From NCBI GenBank assembly GCA_937944485.1, contig CALDYU010000003.1, positions 186,001 through 250,000 on the forward strand: a stretch of DNA of 64,000 bases, given 5' to 3'. Origin of the DNA: an uncultured Flavobacteriaceae bacterium (GTDB taxonomy: Bacteria; Bacteroidota; Bacteroidia; Flavobacteriales; Flavobacteriaceae). The notes beneath the pieces are model-generated. The model searched no databases, was not told the origin of the DNA, and saw only the letters and a program-made list of their open reading frames with translations. The position numbers and the translations under genes were made by a program. Positions 62,604 to 64,000 of this stretch are shown here, piece by piece. Each line of letters starts with the position of its first letter. Position 1 is the stretch's first letter.

Positions 62604-62930
62604 ATGTTTGGAGATATGATGGGTATGATGGGTAAACTCAAAGAAACCCAACAGAAAGTTGAAGCCACCAAAAAAAGATTACATACGGTAACTTTAGTCG
62701 AAAGTTCACCTGAAGAACTTATAACTGTTAATATTACGGCAAATAGAACAATTAAAGAGATTACCATTGATGACAGCCTTTTAACTGATAAAGAGCAATT
62801 AATAGACTATTTGGTTCTTGCCACAAACAAAGCTATTCGAAAAGCTACTGAAATAAATGAGGCGGAGCTAGCTGCAGCGGCCAAAGATGGTATGCCCAAT
62901 ATCCCTGGTTTAGATGGCCTATTCAAATAA
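62604..62930 (+). CDS. YbaB/EbfC family nucleoid-associated protein
   Basis: A 108-residue small DNA-binding protein. The methionine-rich start [20 protein letters not shown], a central [16 protein letters not shown] strand pair and the end [12 protein letters not shown] are hallmarks of YbaB/EbfC. These dimers coat and bridge DNA. In many bacteria the gene accompanies recR and dnaX; here it stands alone, divergent from the S9 peptidase gene. Confidence 0.93.
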   Translation: MFGDMMGMMGKLKETQQKVEATKKRLHTVTLVESSPEELITVNITANRTIKEITIDDSLLTDKEQLIDYLVLATNKAIRKATEINEAELAAAAKDGMPNIPGLDGLFK

Positions 62931-63053
62931 CACTTCGGTTACCATTATATACTAACCTTCATTTTATATCGTTAGAAATAAATAAATACCGCCGTTTTGT
63001 GGCAAATAATAATTTTTGGTCAACTAATTGCGGTGTAAATTAAAAATACTCAA

Positions 63054-63506
63054 ATGAAACACCTCATCGTACTATTATTATTACCCGTGGTTATGCTGGC
63101 TCAAGCAGAAAAATCTGTTGTTGCAAATAACGGATGGTTAACCAATTATGAAACTGCGTTGAATACAGCTGCGCAAACTGATAAGAATGTTCTTATTTAT
63201 TTTACAGGAAGTGATTGGTGCCCACCTTGCAAGATGTTGAAAAAAGACTTTTTCGATTCTGCAGAATTTGCAGCAGTATCTTCGAACTATGTCCTTCTTT
63301 ATATTGATATTCCAATGAACAAAGATCTGCTTTCTTCTGAACAATTGGCTCACAATAAAGAACTTTCATCTAAACTTAATGGCAAAGGTTCGGTACCATT
63401 AATTAAAATATTGGATAAAGAAGGTCATGAACTAGATAAATACGCTGGCTACAGCATGAACGGCGATACTCGATATCACCTTGAATTAGTTCAAAAACAT
63501 AAATAA
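63054..63506 (+). CDS. Periplasmic thioredoxin-family protein
   Basis: A 150-residue exported protein with signal peptide MKHLIVLLLLPVVMLAQAEK and a thioredoxin fold. The active site is DWCPPCK with Cys56 and Cys59, preceded by NVLIYFTGS, the DUF255/thioredoxin_7-like opening. VPLIKILDKEG contains the cis-proline. It probably reduces or forms disulfides in the envelope; the partner is unknown. Confidence 0.88.
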   Translation: MKHLIVLLLLPVVMLAQAEKSVVANNGWLTNYETALNTAAQTDKNVLIYFTGSDWCPPCKMLKKDFFDSAEFAAVSSNYVLLYIDIPMNKDLLSSEQLAHNKELSSKLNGKGSVPLIKILDKEGHELDKYAGYSMNGDTRYHLELVQKHK

Positions 63507-63523
63507 TAATATCACACTCAAAC

Positions 63524-63557
63524 AAAAAAAGGCTTTCCGTTATGGAAAGCCTTTTTT
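63524..63557. terminator. Bidirectional terminator
   Basis: AAAAAAAGGCTTTCC and GGAAAGCCTTTTTT form a long stem with a five-base loop between the thioredoxin gene and the convergent OmpA-family gene. Confidence 0.92.
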
Positions 63558-63575
63558 AATTTGTAAAGAATTGAA

Positions 63576-64000
63576 TTAATTATTAATCAATCTAAACTCA
63601 GTTCTTCTGTTAACAGCATGCTCTCTTTCTGTACAAGAAACACCCTCTTTACATCTATTCTTAGTTTTCGTTTCACCGTATCCATTAGCAACTAATAAGC
63701 TTGAGTTAATACCTTTACTAATTAGGTAATCAGCAACAGCTTTTGCTCTACGCTCTGAAAGATCTTGGTTTGAAGAAGAAGTACCTCTAACATCAGTATG
63801 AGATGCTAATTCTACTTTAACTCCAGGGTTTTGAGCTAATACAGGCATTAAACGATTGTCAATAATACTTTTAGCTTGAGCCGTTAAAGTAGCACTATTG
63901 GTATTCCAATTAATAGGTAATGCTTGATATTCTACTAAAGAACACTCAACTTCTTTCCAAGTAGTCAAACCGCCTTTTTCTTTCATTACTTCTTTAGTAA
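63576..64000 (-). CDS. OmpA-family protein (C-terminal part, cut by window edge)
   Basis: The last 141 or so codons of an OmpA/MotB-like peptidoglycan-binding domain. LASHTDVRGTSSSNQDLSER, AVADYLISKGI and VANGYGETK are the standard motifs, and the two-cysteine insert NRCKEGVSCTEREH is common in Flavobacteriaceae. The reading frame stays open through position 64000 (codons T-K-E-V before the internal Met at 63986), so the true start lies outside the window and 63986 is not it. Confidence 0.9.
   Translation of the reverse strand, partial: TKEVMKEKGGLTTWKEVECSLVEYQALPINWNTNSATLTAQAKSIIDNRLMPVLAQNPGVKVELASHTDVRGTSSSNQDLSERRAKAVADYLISKGINSSLLVANGYGETKTKNRCKEGVSCTEREHAVNRRTEFRLINN

Overview
The window looks like chromosomal DNA from a marine-type member of the Flavobacteriaceae (Bacteroidota). 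Signs of this are AT-rich sequence, TTG starts, almost no Shine-Dalgarno signals, promoter elements of the Bacteroidota form TAnnTTTG, a PorP/SprF and OmpA-family pair linked to type IX secretion, DUF4834, YfhO, YbaB, and a cysteine-synthase-like plus alpha-oxoamine-synthase pair of the sulfonolipid type. Nothing identifies the species. Most of the window is ordinary core genome; one short stretch next to a tRNA-Ser gene looks accessory and decayed.

Layout. 1-8.2 kb (minus strand): the start of an STN-domain protein, a penicillin-acylase-family hydrolase, and a tight operon of flavin reductase, pabB, tilS and dsbD. 8.3-12.1 kb (plus): membrane acyltransferase, small secreted protein, double CDGSH iron-sulfur protein, DUF3179 protein. 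12.2-14.9 kb (minus): matrixin-like lipoprotein protease, dihydrolipoyl dehydrogenase, Lrp/AsnC regulator. The regulator is divergent from a sulfur amino acid PLP enzyme followed by an NhaC-type antiporter. 17.9-24.5 kb (plus): tpx, dgkA, ftsK, lolA-like, lptF/G and ribB (with a degenerate RibA half). 24.6-27.2 kb (minus): DegT aminotransferase, nitroreductase, TauE/SafE permease.

27.4-29.8 kb is the accessory scar. It holds tRNA-Ser(UGA), a near-copy of the tRNA 3' end 178 bp downstream, a short hypothetical gene, a frameshifted DUF4238-like remnant joined to the first 25 codons of a type I methyltransferase (hsdM), and a membrane pentapeptide-repeat protein that once sat directly upstream of hsdM.

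30-45 kb: glycosyltransferase 2, OmpA/PorP pair, BatA-domain membrane protein with an active-site-deficient dihydroorotase homologue, DUF4870, esterase, metallo-beta-lactamase-fold hydrolase, a strongly conserved-looking protein of unknown function, Bcp, a cysteine-free endonuclease III, and two tandem copies of a module made of an ECF sigma factor and a 47-residue protein. The second protein of each pair is too short to be listed by usual ORF cut-offs.

45-64 kb: uvrA, an Arg/Ser-rich secreted protein behind a sigma-54-like site, an SH3-like secreted protein, a translationally coupled YfhO-glycosyltransferase-flippase operon, outer-membrane and acetyltransferase-like proteins, the probable capnine (sulfonolipid) enzymes, an S9 peptidase, YbaB, a periplasmic thioredoxin, and the 3' end of an OmpA-family gene. 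No rRNA, CRISPR array, intact insertion sequence or prophage was seen.
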